DNA of 7,870 nt, from contig QHBL01000088.1 of assembly GCA_003244125.1 (NCBI GenBank), positions 1-7,870 on the forward strand. The letters run 5' to 3'. The translations under genes and the position numbers were made by a program. Shown one piece after another: positions 7,233 through 7,870 of the stretch. The notes under the pieces are model-generated. The model had not been told where the DNA came from. It saw only the letters and a program-made list of their open reading frames with translations, and ran no database searches. How positions within the stretch are numbered: the first letter of the stretch is position 1; each line of letters opens with the position of its first letter. This DNA is from Chthoniobacterales bacterium. Its GTDB lineage: Bacteria > Verrucomicrobiota > Verrucomicrobiae > Chthoniobacterales > UBA10450.

Positions 7233-7870
7233 GCCACCCGTTTGTGAAAGAGCTCCGCGATTTTCTCTTCCGGTAACGTCGTGATGCCGCGCGCCGAGAC
7301 GACCTTCATCAGCGGGAAAATCTTGGCGTGGCGATCGATGCCACCGGTGGCAGTGTCTGCTTCGGACGCAGTGTCGAGCGCACGCAAGGCGACAACGACC
7401 GCTTCATCTTCACCGATTTTATGGAGCGGCTTTTTGCCCCAGGTATTTTCGTAATACAAAATGCCGCGCACCGCGGGCGAGCCGGAGCCGGTCGCGGCGA
7501 AATCTGCCGCTTCGAATTGCGCGCCCATGGCGTCGTAGAAATAGAGGCGCGCCGGTGGCGAGACTTTGGCGTCAAAGGTGGCGAAGATCGGCACCACCAC
7601 GCCGACGCCCTGCATGACGAAGCCGAAATTGTCGCGCAACAATTTGGAAAGCGCGCGCACTTTGCCGTCCACACTCATCTCCTGCAATTGCGTGCGTCGG
7701 AAATATTGAAATGAATGCTCGAGCACGCGCGCCATTTCCCACGCCGTCGCCGGCACTCCAGCAATGGCCATGATCGAGTGACGGTCGATCTCGAGAACCT
7801 TGTCGGCGCGGTCGTAAACGACCGTGTTTCCTGCGGTCGCGCGCCGATCACCCGCCACCAGCACGCCCTC
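7229..7870 (-). CDS. prcB: 20S proteasome subunit beta (5' partial)
   Basis: The beta subunit forms the inner rings and carries the N-terminal threonine protease site. The reading frame is open to the window edge (E-G-V-L-V-A-G-D-R-R-A-T), so the GTG at 7864 is internal and not a start. Aligning by eye with mature mycobacterial PrcB, the first residue in view is about position 10. On that numbering the conserved Asp17 (in AGDRRATAGN) and Lys33 (in RADKVLEI) fall exactly in place. The GSGS motif and the ADTATGGID block near the C-terminus, both typical of active beta subunits, are also present. The catalytic Thr1, the propeptide and the true start lie off the right edge and cannot be checked. 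The predicted mature length, about 222 residues, fits the family. Everything visible suggests an active peptidase, not a decayed copy. It is the first gene of the visible minus-strand operon. Confidence 0.93.
   Translation of the reverse strand, partial: EGVLVAGDRRATAGNTVVYDRADKVLEIDRHSIMAIAGVPATAWEMARVLEHSFQYFRRTQLQEMSVDGKVRALSKLLRDNFGFVMQGVGVVVPIFATFDAKVSPPARLYFYDAMGAQFEAADFAATGSGSPAVRGILYYENTWGKKPLHKIGEDEAVVVALRALDTASEADTATGGIDRHAKIFPLMKVVSARGITTLPEEKIAELFHKRVA

Noticed and set aside
7862..7864. GTG as the start codon of prcB
   Set aside because: The frame continues to the window edge with family-matching residues, and the catalytic threonine must lie upstream, so this GTG is an internal valine.

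Overview
The window reads as chromosomal DNA from a diderm (Gram-negative-type) bacterium, most plausibly in or near Verrucomicrobiota. The clues are BamA and a Skp/OmpH chaperone (outer-membrane biogenesis), menaquinone synthesis by the futalosine route (MqnC), a 20S proteasome of the bacterial PrcA/PrcB type, high GC, an almost complete lack of Shine-Dalgarno sequences, and a GGCGGTC-rich inverted repeat of a kind I associate with verrucomicrobial genomes. The phylum call is inference. The diderm call rests directly on the genes seen.

Plus strand, 1-4893: the 3' two thirds of mqnC (cut by the left edge), then bamA, a skp/ompH-family gene 55 bp later, a 140-bp gap holding a compound inverted repeat, and a secreted DUF3108-family protein. 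BamA and Skp are the core of outer-membrane protein assembly and very likely form one transcription unit. The DUF3108 protein is exported but of unknown function.

Minus strand, 7870-4939 (read right to left): prcB (20S proteasome beta, 5' end cut by the right edge), prcA (proteasome alpha), a membrane-anchored N-acetylmuramoyl-L-alanine amidase, and an exported protein with two peptidoglycan-binding domains. prcB/prcA and prcA/amidase each overlap by 4 nt (ATGA), and the last gene follows 45 bp after the amidase, so this looks like one operon joining cytoplasmic proteolysis to cell-wall remodelling genes. The two gene sets converge at 4893/4939, with a 45-bp spacer and no convincing terminator.

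The most interesting content is the proteasome in an outer-membrane-bearing bacterium and its translational coupling to a peptidoglycan amidase. The tagging protein (Pup or UBact), its ligase and the ring ATPase are not in this window. If present, they may lie beyond the right edge, upstream of prcB. No stretch longer than 300 bp lacks a gene. No tRNA, rRNA, CRISPR array or transposase gene was seen.
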